DNA from: Bacteroidota bacterium
Lineage (GTDB): Bacteria > Bacteroidota > Bacteroidia > Bacteroidales > Prolixibacteraceae
DNA: 64,000 nt
NCBI GenBank assembly: GCA_023251435.1
Contig: JAHEYU010000008.1
Span: 1 to 64,000, forward strand
Direction of reading: 5' to 3'
In this document: in pieces, positions 36,251-45,027 of the stretch
Layout of the letters: each line of letters opens with the position of its first letter
Position numbering within the stretch: position 1 is the stretch's first letter
Position numbers and translations under genes: made by a program
The notes under the pieces: model-generated
The model's input: the letters and a program-made list of their open reading frames with translations, nothing else
The model's database searches: none
Told to the model about the DNA's origin: nothing

Positions 36251-37069
36251 GTGGAAATTAATCAATACATAAAAGAGCTGCTGTTGCTGAATGATTGCGT
36301 GATCATTCCTGAATTCGGTGGATTTGTTGCCAATTACAAACCGGCAACCATCGAAAACAATCAGTTTTACCCGCCATCAAAAGAAATAGCTTTCAACAAC
36401 AAACTGAATTCCAACGACGGTTTGCTAATAAATTACATTTCTGAAGCAGAAGGAGTCGACTATTTCAGCGCAAGGCAAAAACTCGACAGTTTTGTTGAAG
36501 AAACTAACCTTAATCTCGAACGCAACCGGAATGTACATTTCGAAGGCGTAGGTTATCTGCATTACGATTCGCGCGAAAACCTATTGTTCGAACCTCAGTT
36601 GCGACAAAATTTGCTGGTTGATTCTTATGGATTACAGAATTTCTCGTACGAAAAACTTTACCAAAGGCAAATGCCCAAACCAGCCTTTAAGGTTGAGTAC
36701 CTTGAGCCTGTTCCTGTTATTTTTCAGAAACGCAAACTGAAAAAACTGGTTGTCGCCCTTCCGTTACTTATGGCAATGGCACTTATCCCGATGAAAAACA
36801 ACAAGGAATACCTTTCTAAATCGGATATGGGAATGTGGGAAGCATTCACCCAAAGCGCCCCAACTGCAACGGTACAATTGTCAGAAGAAACCACTGCAGA
36901 ATATGTCGCAAATGCAACTGCTACGGAACAAAGTCAATTCAATTATTACATTATTGGTGGAAGTTTCAAGAGTGAAGAAAATGCCAATAAATACCTTCAG
37001 CAGTTAAAAGAACAAGGTTTTGAAGGACAAAATCTTGGCGTTTTTAAAGGTTGCACCGCATTGCAATGA
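36251..37069 (+). CDS. HU-CCDC81/SPOR domain protein, frameshifted near its end
   Basis: 272 residues from a GTG at 36251. The N-terminus is the paired CCDC81-like HU domain of Bacteroidota (INQYIKELLLLNDCVIIPEF, then GGFVANYKPA and NVHFEGVGYLHYDSRENLLFEP outline). A membrane helix (about 158-175, LKKLVVALPLLMAMALIP) is followed by a linker and a SPOR domain (about 228-272, YYIIGGSFKSEENANKYLQQ) that should bind denuded peptidoglycan at division sites. The frame stops inside SPOR; the missing half continues at 37051-37164 in another frame, indicating loss of one T in GGTTTG near 37050. So the gene is mutated or the sequence has an error. Confidence 0.8.
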   Translation: MEINQYIKELLLLNDCVIIPEFGGFVANYKPATIENNQFYPPSKEIAFNNKLNSNDGLLINYISEAEGVDYFSARQKLDSFVEETNLNLERNRNVHFEGVGYLHYDSRENLLFEPQLRQNLLVDSYGLQNFSYEKLYQRQMPKPAFKVEYLEPVPVIFQKRKLKKLVVALPLLMAMALIPMKNNKEYLSKSDMGMWEAFTQSAPTATVQLSEETTAEYVANATATEQSQFNYYIIGGSFKSEENANKYLQQLKEQGFEGQNLGVFKGCTALQ

Positions 37070-37164
37070 AAGGTTTTACAACTATGGAAGAAGCCCAGAA
37101 AGAACTTAACTCGCTGCTTTACCAAAACCCTCAATCGGGTGTCTGGATATCGGCAAACGAATAA
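37051..37164 (+). pseudogene. Out-of-frame C-terminal part of the SPOR domain
   Basis: After restoring one T the frame would read LHRIAMKGFTTMEEAQKELN and on to SGVWISANE and TAA 37164, completing the second helix and last strand of SPOR (the GLHRIAMKGF block matches the family's RV-x-x-G-x-F repeat). It is not translated in the sequence as given. Confidence 0.75.
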
Positions 37165-37171
37165 AATACTG

Positions 37172-37198
37172 AAAGCTCCGAAAGGAGCTTTTTTTTTC
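37172..37198 (+). terminator. Terminator after the HU/SPOR gene
   Basis: AAAGCTCC-GAAA-GGAGCTTT followed by seven T. It sits 7 bp after the restored-frame stop, supporting 37164 as the original gene end. Confidence 0.85.
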
Positions 37199-37448
37199 TT
37201 ACCGGCAGCTCATAAAAAAAGCCATCCCAAAAATTCTGGAATGACTTTTTTGTTCTGATGTATGAAATCACGTCAATTTAAATTCCTTTTCTCTCTAAAC
37301 ACTAAATTGACTGGTCGATTCTGAAAAATTGTTCATGGCTTTGAGACAACTTACATGATTTCTTTTTTACAAAACCTATGCCAATAATCCCAATTAGAAG
37401 GTCATTTTTCGTAGAGAATTAAATTTTTTTTGACCCGTTAGCACAGGT

Positions 37449-38195
37449 TTATATCTTCCCGATTGTATTCACAAGCAAATCAATCACATGACCTACATTT
37501 TGATTAAACACTTTTAATACTTCACCCCAGGTAACCGGAGCTTGGTCGGTTTTCCAGCAGTCGTAATCGGTGCTCATGGCAATGGCCGCATAAGGAATCG
37601 CCAGTTCATTGGCCAGAATTGCTTCTGGTGCGGTTGACATGTTGATCACGTCAGCACCCCACTGCCGAAACATATTTGATTCTGCACGGGTCGAAAAACG
37701 CGGACCTTCAATGGTCACCACTGTTCCTTTTTCAAAAATCTTCATCTTTAATTCGTTTGCCGTTTCAATGATCTTCGTGCGAAGAAAGTTGTCGAACGGA
37801 TCGGCCATCGGGGTATGTTTCATCTCACGCGGCTCGAACGATTCAAAGAATGTCACCGGTCGGTGCCTTGTAAAATCGATAAACTGATCGAGCACCACAA
37901 AATCGCCGCGTCCGATTTCCTGACGCAAACTTCCGCAGGCAGTTGTTGCCAAAATATGAGTACAACCAATTTCGCGAATGGCCCAAATGTTGGCACGATT
38001 GTTTACCTGTGTGGGCGGAATAGTATGCTGACGGCCATGACGCGAAAGAATTGCAACTTCGCGGCCATTGATTACTCCGCATTTAAAATCCGATGTGGTC
38101 GATCCATAAGGAGTTTCTATTTTTAGTTCGGTGGCATTTTTAAGGATCGCCGGATTTTCGAGGCCGGAACCACCAATAATGGCAATTTTATTCAT
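37449..38195 (-). CDS. mtnP: S-methyl-5'-thioadenosine phosphorylase
   Basis: 248 residues from ATG 38193-38195. Upstream codons lie within the neighbouring gene and are rejected. It splits methylthioadenosine with phosphate into adenine and 5-methylthioribose-1-phosphate. Motifs: IAIIGGSGLENP (phosphate loop, 3-14), SRHGRQHTIPPTQVNNRANIWA (outline) near 50-71, VVTIEGPRFSTRAESNMFRQWGADVINMSTAPEA (outline) near 165-200, and AIAMSTDYDCW, whose Asp pair marks 6-aminopurine preference and MTA phosphorylases. Last gene of a three-gene operon, overlapping its neighbour by 8 bp. Confidence 0.9.
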   Translation of the reverse strand: MNKIAIIGGSGLENPAILKNATELKIETPYGSTTSDFKCGVINGREVAILSRHGRQHTIPPTQVNNRANIWAIREIGCTHILATTACGSLRQEIGRGDFVVLDQFIDFTRHRPVTFFESFEPREMKHTPMADPFDNFLRTKIIETANELKMKIFEKGTVVTIEGPRFSTRAESNMFRQWGADVINMSTAPEAILANELAIPYAAIAMSTDYDCWKTDQAPVTWGEVLKVFNQNVGHVIDLLVNTIGKI

Positions 38196-38799
38196 GTTTG
38201 TATTGATTATAAATGTTGATAATTTGCGACGTTGCTTCAATCAGGTTGTTGCCAAAGGCCAGAATACCTTCCCGATGCCCACCCATTACAATTACTTTTT
38301 CTTTTCTTCCATTAATTTCTGAAGCCAGTTTCCCCACTGCATAAGCCATTTCAGGTGTTCCATATTCAATTTCGTCGGAAGTTGTTGGGTAGTTATTCAG
38401 TAGCTTTTCCCACAACCACAAACAATGAACATGTACTACTGCACCAATTTCAGGAAGTGATTCGTAAACAGCTGCATGAGTGAGGCTTTCGGCGGATGCT
38501 TTTGTAAGTCCTGAACAGGAAATGGAATTCTTGTCAAAATCATATCCGGTAACCAAAGCATAATGTGATTGATCAAGTTTTTCAAACTGACCTGTTGCAC
38601 TTCCGGTAATAATAAAGGATGAACCCTCGCCGGTTTTAACCGAAATGTTTCCAAAACCAATTCCGTCAGGATACATTCCAATCAAACCTAATTTATAAAG
38701 TTTGGTTCTGGCTGTTTCGAGTTGACTGAATATTTCTTCCTGAAACGGAAATTCCTCCTGCATCCAGTCGCAATTAAATTTTATGTATCCTTCTGTCAT
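38188..38799 (-). CDS. Class II aldolase/adducin family: methylthioribulose-1-P dehydratase or aldolase
   Basis: 203 residues. Zinc class II aldolase fold: GIGFGNISVK (about 45-54), VVHVHCLWLW with the two metal histidines (about 120-129), and VIVMGGHREGILAFG with the third histidine near 175. Family members next to mtnA/mtnP are either MtnB, which dehydrates 5-methylthioribulose-1-phosphate, or the DHAP-shunt aldolase, which splits it into DHAP and a thio-aldehyde. No mtnC or mtnD is nearby, which slightly favours the shunt. It overlaps mtnA by 4 bp and mtnP by 8 bp, so the three are translationally coupled. Confidence 0.8.
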   Translation of the reverse strand: MTEGYIKFNCDWMQEEFPFQEEIFSQLETARTKLYKLGLIGMYPDGIGFGNISVKTGEGSSFIITGSATGQFEKLDQSHYALVTGYDFDKNSISCSGLTKASAESLTHAAVYESLPEIGAVVHVHCLWLWEKLLNNYPTTSDEIEYGTPEMAYAVGKLASEINGRKEKVIVMGGHREGILAFGNNLIEATSQIINIYNQYKHE

Positions 38800-39890
38800 A
38801 GATTCGCCTTTTCAGGAAACATGCTTAAAATACTCTCCCGGGTTGCCTTGCAAACTCCCCGCTCTGTGATTAATCCGGTTACCAAACGTGCTGGAGTTAC
38901 GTCGAAACCGTAATTGGCGACTGCACTTTTCTCCGGAAATATTCTAAATTCATGAACCTCACCGTTGAGCATTCCTTCCATTAACGAAACTTCGTTGGCA
39001 TTACGCTGCTCAATTGGTATTTCTGCAATCCCGTCATTCAGTGCCCAATCAAAAGTAGTCGAGGGGAGCGCCACATAAAACGGGATTCCGTTATCGGCAG
39101 CGGCAAGTGCTTTCAGGTAAGTACCTATTTTATTGGCGACATCGCCGTTTAAAGTTGTACGATCACTGCCAACAATTGCCATGTCAACCATTTTGTGCTG
39201 CATCAAATGCCCGCCGGTATTGTCAGGAATAATGGTGTGCGGAATGCCGGCCTGACCCAATTCCCATGCGGTGAGCCGCGCCCCCTGATTACGCGGACGG
39301 GTTTCGTCTACCCAAATATGCACCGGAATACCCGCTTCGTGAGCCAGATAAATGGGAGCTGTTGCTGTACCCAATTCCACACAGGCCAACCGTCCGCCAT
39401 TGCAATGCGTCAGGATCTGCACTGGTTCCCCATTTTTAGATTTACTGATTGCTTTTATAATCTCAAGCCCATGCTTTCCAATGTTCTTGCTGAAATCAAT
39501 TTCTCGTTGCTTCAAATTTTCAGCATAATCAAAGAGGTTTTTCACATTTTCTGAAGCTGAAATTTGATCTAAAATTACTGAAAGTGCCTCATCAACCGCA
39601 AATGCCAGATTTACCGCAGTTGGTCTTGTTGACTTCAATTTTTCGGCTGACAGTTTCATTTCTAACTGAAGATTATTTCCGGAGTAATTACGTGCAGCCA
39701 GAAACATTCCATAAGCAGCAGTAACTCCAATAAGTGGTGCTCCGCGTACAACCATCTGGCTGATAGCATATTCAGCCTCCTCCAGGGTGGAAATTTCAAA
39801 AATCAGATTTTGAAACGGTAGTTTTCGCTGATCAATTGTTTCGACCAGTTGCTTTTGGTGGTTAAACCATATAGTCTGTGGATTTTCCAT
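38796..39890 (-). CDS. mtnA: Methylthioribose-1-phosphate isomerase
   Basis: 364 residues, eIF2B-related. It turns 5-methylthioribose-1-phosphate into methylthioribulose-1-phosphate. Motifs: MVVRGAPLIGVTAAYGM (about 46-62), ILTHCNGGRLACVELGTA with the catalytic cysteine (about 158-175), DETRPRNQGARLTAWEL (about 194-210) and IVGSDRTTLNGDVANKIGTY with the catalytic aspartate (about 233-252). It starts the mtnA-aldolase-mtnP operon and is divergent from a HAD gene. Confidence 0.92.
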   Translation of the reverse strand: MENPQTIWFNHQKQLVETIDQRKLPFQNLIFEISTLEEAEYAISQMVVRGAPLIGVTAAYGMFLAARNYSGNNLQLEMKLSAEKLKSTRPTAVNLAFAVDEALSVILDQISASENVKNLFDYAENLKQREIDFSKNIGKHGLEIIKAISKSKNGEPVQILTHCNGGRLACVELGTATAPIYLAHEAGIPVHIWVDETRPRNQGARLTAWELGQAGIPHTIIPDNTGGHLMQHKMVDMAIVGSDRTTLNGDVANKIGTYLKALAAADNGIPFYVALPSTTFDWALNDGIAEIPIEQRNANEVSLMEGMLNGEVHEFRIFPEKSAVANYGFDVTPARLVTGLITERGVCKATRESILSMFPEKANL

Positions 39891-39973
39891 GATTTGAATT
39901 GAATTTTGATTTCCAAATATGCCTTTTTATTTCCGATAAATTTCAGACTTTTGTGACCACTGAAATTTACTAA

Positions 39974-40603
39974 ATGGAAATGTTAAAAGGAATCAGGAAT
40001 ATTATTTTCGACCTGGGCGGAGTTTTACTGAACATCGATCCTAAAAAAACAATTGACGCTTTCGGACAACTCGGCATGGAACAGCTCATTGGTGATAAAG
40101 GCCTTACTTACGATCACGAGGTTTTTTACCTGATGGAACAAGGCAAAATTTCGCCGGAAGAATTCAGAAACGGAGTCCGCACCTTGCTTCCCGGAGTAGT
40201 AACCGATGATGAGATTGATCGGGCCTGGACAGCCATGTTGATCGATTTTCCCGCGATACGGGTCGAGCTGATTCAAAACCTAAAGAATGATTTTGACATT
40301 TATCTTTTCAGCAATACCAACGCGATTCATGTAACGAAATATCAATCCATCTTCAGGAAACAGCATGGCTTTGAAGTTTCATCCCTATTCAAAAAAGACT
40401 TCCATTCGAACGAAATCGGATACCGTAAACCAACACCCGAATCTTTTCACAAAATCATCCGCCTTTCAGAAATTAATCCTGAAGAATCATTATTTATCGA
40501 CGATTCGCTTCAAAATGTGGAAGGAGCCATTGCCTGTGGCTTGAAAGGATATTGGCTCGAACCGGGCCAAAAAATTGAAGAAATTTTTCAAAAATACCTG
40601 TAA
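39974..40603 (+). CDS. HAD-superfamily phosphatase (YihX-like)
   Basis: 209 residues, cytoplasmic. HAD motif I is IIFDLGGVLLNID (residues 9-21; the second Asp position is replaced by Gly, as in the epoxide-hydrolase/YihX subgroup), motif II is IYLFSNTNAIH (about 111-121), motif III uses Lys in IGYRKPTPESFHK (about 150-162), and motif IV is SLFIDDSLQNVEGA (about 175-188). YihX-like enzymes dephosphorylate sugar phosphates. It is divergent from mtnA; I do not think it is MtnC, whose motifs differ. Confidence 0.82.
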   Translation: MEMLKGIRNIIFDLGGVLLNIDPKKTIDAFGQLGMEQLIGDKGLTYDHEVFYLMEQGKISPEEFRNGVRTLLPGVVTDDEIDRAWTAMLIDFPAIRVELIQNLKNDFDIYLFSNTNAIHVTKYQSIFRKQHGFEVSSLFKKDFHSNEIGYRKPTPESFHKIIRLSEINPEESLFIDDSLQNVEGAIACGLKGYWLEPGQKIEEIFQKYL

Positions 40604-40607
40604 CAGA

Positions 40608-40697
40608 AAAATCTTGCCTTGACTTTTTGTTATTTTTAGTAAAATCTTGCCTTGACTTTTTGTTATTTAATGTTTATATTTGATCTGACTTTTTGTT
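40608..40697. repeat. Three tandem repeats with 33-bp period upstream of the DUF4143 ATPase
   Basis: The 12-mer TGACTTTTTGTT occurs at 40620-40631, 40653-40664 and 40686-40697, exactly 33 bp apart. The first two lie in a perfect 28-bp repeat (40608-40635 and 40641-40668); the third is diverged on its left. The segment ends 34 bp before the ATPase start. Confidence 0.85.
40675..40682 (+). promoter_or_regulatory. -7 element of the DUF4143 ATPase promoter
   Basis: TATATTTG fits TAnnTTTG and lies between the second and third copies of the 33-bp repeat; CTTG at 40651-40654, inside copy 2, is spaced to be a -33. Confidence 0.45.
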
Positions 40698-40730
40698 GAG
40701 ATAGATGATAAGTAATTAAATATCAAAAAT

Positions 40731-42041
40731 ATGAAACGAAGTATATTCAATCAACTGCTTGCATGGAAGGAATCTCCAATCCGGAAGGTGCTTTTATTAC
40801 GGGGAGCGCGTCAGGTTGGTAAAACATACGTGGTTCGCGAACTTAGTAAAACCTTCTCCAACTTCGTTGAGGTAAATTTTGAAAAGGATACGGTTGTTGC
40901 AGGCTTTTTTAACCAGGATCTTGATTCAAATCGCATTTGCCAGGAATTATCGGCTTTTTACGGAAAGCCGATTCGTGAAAACGAAACCCTTTTATTTTTT
41001 GATGAAATTCAGGCATGTCCGAGAGCGATCTCGTCGCTAAGGTTTTTTTACGAAAACAAGCCAGAATTGCATGTGATTGCAGCTGGATCGTTGCTCGAGT
41101 TTGCTTTGGCCGAACTGCCTTCTTTTGGGGTTGGCCGTATACGATCGATGTTTATGTATCCAATGTCGTTCAACGAATTTCTGTTGGCGCACCAAAGAGA
41201 TCAGTTTGTAGATCTTATCAAACAGGCATCGCCTGACAATCCGATGAATCCGGTTTTTCATGAGATGTTAACCGATTATTACCGTAAGTTTCAATTAACA
41301 GGAGGAATGCCCGAAGTTGTTCGTCAGGTAGTTGAAAACAAGAGCTTGCTCGATGGACTGAATGCATTGGACGACTTGACTTTGTCGGTTCGTGACGATT
41401 TTTCGAAGTACCATAGACGCGTGCCTGAAAGCCGTATCAGGGAAGTTTTTGCCAGTATAGTCGAGCAAGCCGGAGCCAAGTTTGTTTATTCGAATGTGGT
41501 TGCAAAGGCAAGTCTTCCGCAAATAAAGGAAGCACTCGAGTTGCTTTTTATGGCGGGCCTGGCTTATCCGGTTTATCATACAGCTGCCAACGGATTTCCG
41601 CTGGGAGCACAAATTGATTCGAAGAAGTTTAAGGTTTTGCTGTACGACACCGGTATTTTTCAACACATCCTCGGCCTCAATATCCGCGAATATCTGGTAG
41701 TTGAAGAAATGGACATGGTAAACAAAGGCAGTCTGGCTGAAATTTATGCTGGTTTGGAACTAATGAAGGCATCCTCTATTTTTGATAAGCCACAACTTTT
41801 TTACTGGCATCGTCAGGAAAGAGGAAGCAATGCCGAAGTGGATTTTGTGATAAGGCAAGGTTCTGAAATTGTGCCCGTTGAGATAAAATCTGGTTACAGT
41901 GGCAAAATGCAAAGTATGCGACTGTTCATGAAGGAAAAGAATTTGAACAGAGGAATCCGCTCGTCGCTCGAAAACTTTGGCAGAGACGGAAACATTGAAA
42001 TAGTTCCGCTATATGCAATTTCAACATTAATCAAAGAATAA
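40731..42041 (+). CDS. AAA-type ATPase with DUF4143 domain
   Basis: 436 residues. Walker A is LLRGARQVGKTYVVREL (about 21-37, GARQVGKT), Walker B LLFFDEIQACP (about 86-96), and a sensor AAGSLLEFAL (about 117-126). The C-terminal DUF4143 region (about 200-430) includes FYWHRQERGSNAEVDFVI...VPVEIKSGYSG, a PD-(D/E)xK-like nuclease pattern (Asp, then Glu-x-Lys). The family is widespread, often multicopy and patchily distributed; a defence or mobile role has been suspected but is unproven. Single gene here, with unusual upstream repeats. Confidence 0.85.
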   Translation: MKRSIFNQLLAWKESPIRKVLLLRGARQVGKTYVVRELSKTFSNFVEVNFEKDTVVAGFFNQDLDSNRICQELSAFYGKPIRENETLLFFDEIQACPRAISSLRFFYENKPELHVIAAGSLLEFALAELPSFGVGRIRSMFMYPMSFNEFLLAHQRDQFVDLIKQASPDNPMNPVFHEMLTDYYRKFQLTGGMPEVVRQVVENKSLLDGLNALDDLTLSVRDDFSKYHRRVPESRIREVFASIVEQAGAKFVYSNVVAKASLPQIKEALELLFMAGLAYPVYHTAANGFPLGAQIDSKKFKVLLYDTGIFQHILGLNIREYLVVEEMDMVNKGSLAEIYAGLELMKASSIFDKPQLFYWHRQERGSNAEVDFVIRQGSEIVPVEIKSGYSGKMQSMRLFMKEKNLNRGIRSSLENFGRDGNIEIVPLYAISTLIKE

Positions 42042-42082
42042 CCAGTAACTGCTGCGACTGAAGACTGTGACTGCTCACTTCC

Positions 42083-43942
42083 CTATGCTTCCCTGTCTTT
42101 CCAGTCGCCGCTTTCGCGAATAATCGCTTCGAGCTCTTCAACCGCCAGTTCATAAGGAATATGTCTTTTCACCAATTTCTGACATTTATAAAGATTCACA
42201 TTTCCGGGACCGGCTCCAACAAAGCCATAGTCAACGTCTCCCATTTCGCCCGGACCGTTTACAACGCAGCCCATTACTCCAATTTTCAGGTGATCGAGAT
42301 GATTAAAATGGGCTTTTATCTTGATAGTTGTTTCATGAAGGTCGAACAATGTACGTCCGCAACCTGGGCAGGATATAAATTCAGTTTTGGTCAATCGCAT
42401 CCGGCTGGCCTGTAAAAGCGAAAAGCTCAGATCTTTCAGATCGGTAAAAGTAATCTGTTCCGATTCGTTGGTAATACAAACGCCGTCGCCATAACCGTCG
42501 ATCAGCAAACCGCCAAGATCGGCAGCCGCTTTAATCTGAAGATTTTCAAGATACCGTTCATTGTATTTCCTGAAAATCACCACCGGAACTTTCCAGATGT
42601 GCGATTCGAGTGTCATAAAGAAAGCTCGTAGTTCTGCAAACGGATTTCGGTTGAAACTTTCAAGAATGAGAATCGTTTTGCGGGTTTGTTTCAGCTTGGT
42701 AATAATTTCAGGATTCTCGTTCATGAAACGATCGAATTCCTCTTTGTTGGTGCGAATAAACTTTGTTTGTCCCCAGTGCGACCCACCGAAGAGGTATTCT
42801 TCAAGCGTAAGTACGGGATACGAATTTCCTTCAAGGTCAAGAACTTCCGAATTATTAAAGAAGTATTCAGGAATTTGTTTTCCGCGTAATGGAAGAATTT
42901 CGGAAAGTGACCGCCCACGAAGATCGGCCATCACAATAGGTAAAAATTTATCGCCCATACGCAAAACCGGGCGAACCGACCGCCGTTCGTACTCAAAGGG
43001 GTTGATCTGCGCAAAAAGCGGCGCTTTTATGGGTTTGTGCCCTTTGTAAGTTTCAATATGATTGATCAGTTTTCGGGCAACAGAAATTTCGTTTTCAGGA
43101 GCCTCGGTAAGCGAAATACGAATGGTATCACCAATGCCATCGGCAAGAAGAGCACCGATGCCAACTGCCGATTTAATGCGGCCGTCTTCACCTTCACCAG
43201 CTTCGGTAACGCCGAGATGCAGCGGATAATTCATGTCTTCGAGACGCATCTTGTAGCTTAACAGGCGCACCGTATAAACCATTGTTCGCGTGTTGCTCGA
43301 TTTAATTGAAAGAACAACATTGGCAAAATCCTGTTTCTTGCAAATTCGTAAAAATTCCATCACCGATTCAACAATTCCTGAAGGAGTATCGCCATAGCGA
43401 CTCATGATACGATCTGATAAAGAACCCTGATTGGCTCCAATCCGAAGTGCGGTTTTTGTTTCTTTTAAAACCTGAATAAAAGGGACAAATTGCTCCTCAA
43501 TTTTCTGAAGTTCCGATTTATATTCTTCGTCGGTATATAAATGATGTTCGAATTTTGCTCGCTTGTCGTAGAAATTTCCGGGGTTAATACGAACTTTAGA
43601 TACATATCTGGCGGCGATTTCTGCCAGGTGTGGGTTAAAATGAATATCTGCAACCAGCGGGTTTTCGTATCCACGCGCAACCAGTTCGCGTTTGATATTT
43701 TTCAGGTTTTCGGCGTCACTTATTCCCCGAACGGTAACACGCACAATATCGGCTCCGCTCTTGATAATGCGGATAATCTGCTCAACAGTAGCTTCAGTGT
43801 CGCTCGTGTCGGTGTCGGTCATCGACTGAATCCTGATTGGATTATTGCCACCCAACTGCACCCCGAGGATTTGAACCACCGATGTTTTTTGTCGCTGATA
43901 CCTCGTCAAATCTTCTATGTAATTAAAGTTCTGATCCTCCAT
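42083..43942 (-). CDS. ispG: 4-hydroxy-3-methylbut-2-enyl diphosphate synthase, large form
   Basis: 619 residues: the long form of IspG (also GcpE) found in Bacteroidota, Chlamydiae and plants, with an extra domain inserted between TIM barrel and Fe-S domain. It reduces MEcPP to HMBPP in the MEP pathway. N-terminal barrel: IRIQSMTDTDTSDTEATVEQI (outline, about 37-57), LVADIHFNPHLA near 96-107, ALRIGANQGSLSDRI near 165-179. The C-terminal [4Fe-4S] site is ISCPGCGRTLFDL (about 534-546) and MGCVVNGPGEMGD (about 569-581) with a conserved Glu. Pathway partner ispD is also in this window. Confidence 0.95.
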   Translation of the reverse strand: MEDQNFNYIEDLTRYQRQKTSVVQILGVQLGGNNPIRIQSMTDTDTSDTEATVEQIIRIIKSGADIVRVTVRGISDAENLKNIKRELVARGYENPLVADIHFNPHLAEIAARYVSKVRINPGNFYDKRAKFEHHLYTDEEYKSELQKIEEQFVPFIQVLKETKTALRIGANQGSLSDRIMSRYGDTPSGIVESVMEFLRICKKQDFANVVLSIKSSNTRTMVYTVRLLSYKMRLEDMNYPLHLGVTEAGEGEDGRIKSAVGIGALLADGIGDTIRISLTEAPENEISVARKLINHIETYKGHKPIKAPLFAQINPFEYERRSVRPVLRMGDKFLPIVMADLRGRSLSEILPLRGKQIPEYFFNNSEVLDLEGNSYPVLTLEEYLFGGSHWGQTKFIRTNKEEFDRFMNENPEIITKLKQTRKTILILESFNRNPFAELRAFFMTLESHIWKVPVVIFRKYNERYLENLQIKAAADLGGLLIDGYGDGVCITNESEQITFTDLKDLSFSLLQASRMRLTKTEFISCPGCGRTLFDLHETTIKIKAHFNHLDHLKIGVMGCVVNGPGEMGDVDYGFVGAGPGNVNLYKCQKLVKRHIPYELAVEELEAIIRESGDWKDREA

Positions 43943-43974
43943 TTTACCCGATATTGATGGGCGACAAAGTTAAT

Positions 43975-43982
43975 TTAAAGTT
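43975..43982 (-). promoter_or_regulatory. -7 element of the ispG promoter
   Basis: Minus-strand TAACTTTG fits TAnnTTTG, 33 bp upstream of the ispG ATG. Confidence 0.4.
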
Positions 43983-44050
43983 AATAAATACGAAATCAGA
44001 AAGGCCATAAAGAAGAAATAAATGCTATAAAAGGAATCCCCGGAATTCTT

Positions 44051-44058
44051 TACTTTTG
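44051..44058 (+). promoter_or_regulatory. -7 element of the gldA promoter
   Basis: TACTTTTG fits TAnnTTTG, 22 bp before the ATG at 44080; a leader of about 15 nt would result. Confidence 0.45.
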
Positions 44059-44079
44059 CTGAACTTAAAACAGCCGGGA

Positions 44080-44988
44080 ATGACAATCAAAATATCTGAG
44101 GTAAATAAATTCTACGGAAGCCAAAAAGCGCTTGATCAGGTTTCCTTCGAGATAGGAACAGGAGAACTGGTCGGATTTTTAGGTCCAAACGGTGCAGGAA
44201 AATCCACCCTGATGAAAATCATCACCGGTTATCTGGCACCCGAAGGAGGATCGGTCGAAATTAACGGCGAGATGGTTGAAACAAGAAACATCGCCATTCG
44301 CTCACAAATTGGGTACTTACCCGAGAACAATCCGCTTTATACTGATCTGTATGTCCGTGAATACCTCGAAATGGTGGCCGGTTTTTATCAACTAAAAAAC
44401 AAAAAAGAACAGGTTTTAAAAATGGTTGAACTAACCGGACTGAAAACCGAACAGCACAAAAAAATAGGTGCACTCTCGAAAGGTTACCGCCAGCGTGTCG
44501 GACTGGCGCAGGCTTTGATACACGACCCGGCCGTATTGATTCTTGACGAACCTACCACTGGTTTGGATCCGAATCAACTGGAAGAAATCAGGCAACTGAT
44601 CCGAACGATCAGCAAAAACAAAACGGTAATGCTTTCGACCCATATAATGCAGGAGGTTGAAGCGGTTTGCACCCGCGTAATAATTATCAACAAAGGAAAA
44701 CTGGTAGCTGATGGGTCGGTTGACCAACTTAAAGCAGGGCAATTTGCCCAAAGACAAACTGTTTGGGTAGAATTTGATAAAGCTCCGAATTTAGACTCAC
44801 TTCATAAAATTCCCGGTCTCCTGAAAATAGAACAAACCGGGAAAAACGTGTTTCTTGCCTTTTCCGAAAGCAACACCGATCTCCGGCCACTTTTGTTCCG
44901 GTTTGCAGTTTCGAACAACCTTGTTATTCTAACATTGAAAGAACAACAGCAAAGCCTTGAAAATGTATTTCAGGAATTGACGAGGTAA
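44080..44988 (+). CDS. gldA: ABC transporter ATP-binding protein, GldA type
   Basis: 302 residues from ATG 44080; an earlier ATG at 44056 overlaps the promoter. Walker A GFLGPNGAGKSTLMKII (about 33-49), Q-loop LPENNPLYTDLYV, signature LSKGYRQRVGLAQAL (about 134-148), Walker B VLILDEPTTGLDP (about 154-166), and the His-loop STHIMQEVE. GldA works with permeases GldF and GldG in gliding motility of Bacteroidota; those partners are not adjacent, so the name rests on overall likeness (EVNKFYGSQKALDQVSFEI and the C-terminal LENVFQELT). Confidence 0.8.
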   Translation: MTIKISEVNKFYGSQKALDQVSFEIGTGELVGFLGPNGAGKSTLMKIITGYLAPEGGSVEINGEMVETRNIAIRSQIGYLPENNPLYTDLYVREYLEMVAGFYQLKNKKEQVLKMVELTGLKTEQHKKIGALSKGYRQRVGLAQALIHDPAVLILDEPTTGLDPNQLEEIRQLIRTISKNKTVMLSTHIMQEVEAVCTRVIIINKGKLVADGSVDQLKAGQFAQRQTVWVEFDKAPNLDSLHKIPGLLKIEQTGKNVFLAFSESNTDLRPLLFRFAVSNNLVILTLKEQQQSLENVFQELTR

Positions 44989-45027
44989 ATTTTTCAGACA
45001 ATAAAGTCTTTATCTGAAAAAAACTTT

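Noticed and set aside
39974-40603. HAD gene as mtnC enolase-phosphatase
   Set aside because: Motifs fit the YihX-like subgroup and the gene is divergent from the mtn operon.
40608-40697. CRISPR array
   Set aside because: Only three units, about 5-bp gap between the two full copies, no spacers and no cas genes.
42161-43957. Several plus-strand frames over ispG
   Set aside because: They are shadows of the minus-strand gene, whose Fe-S and barrel motifs are complete.
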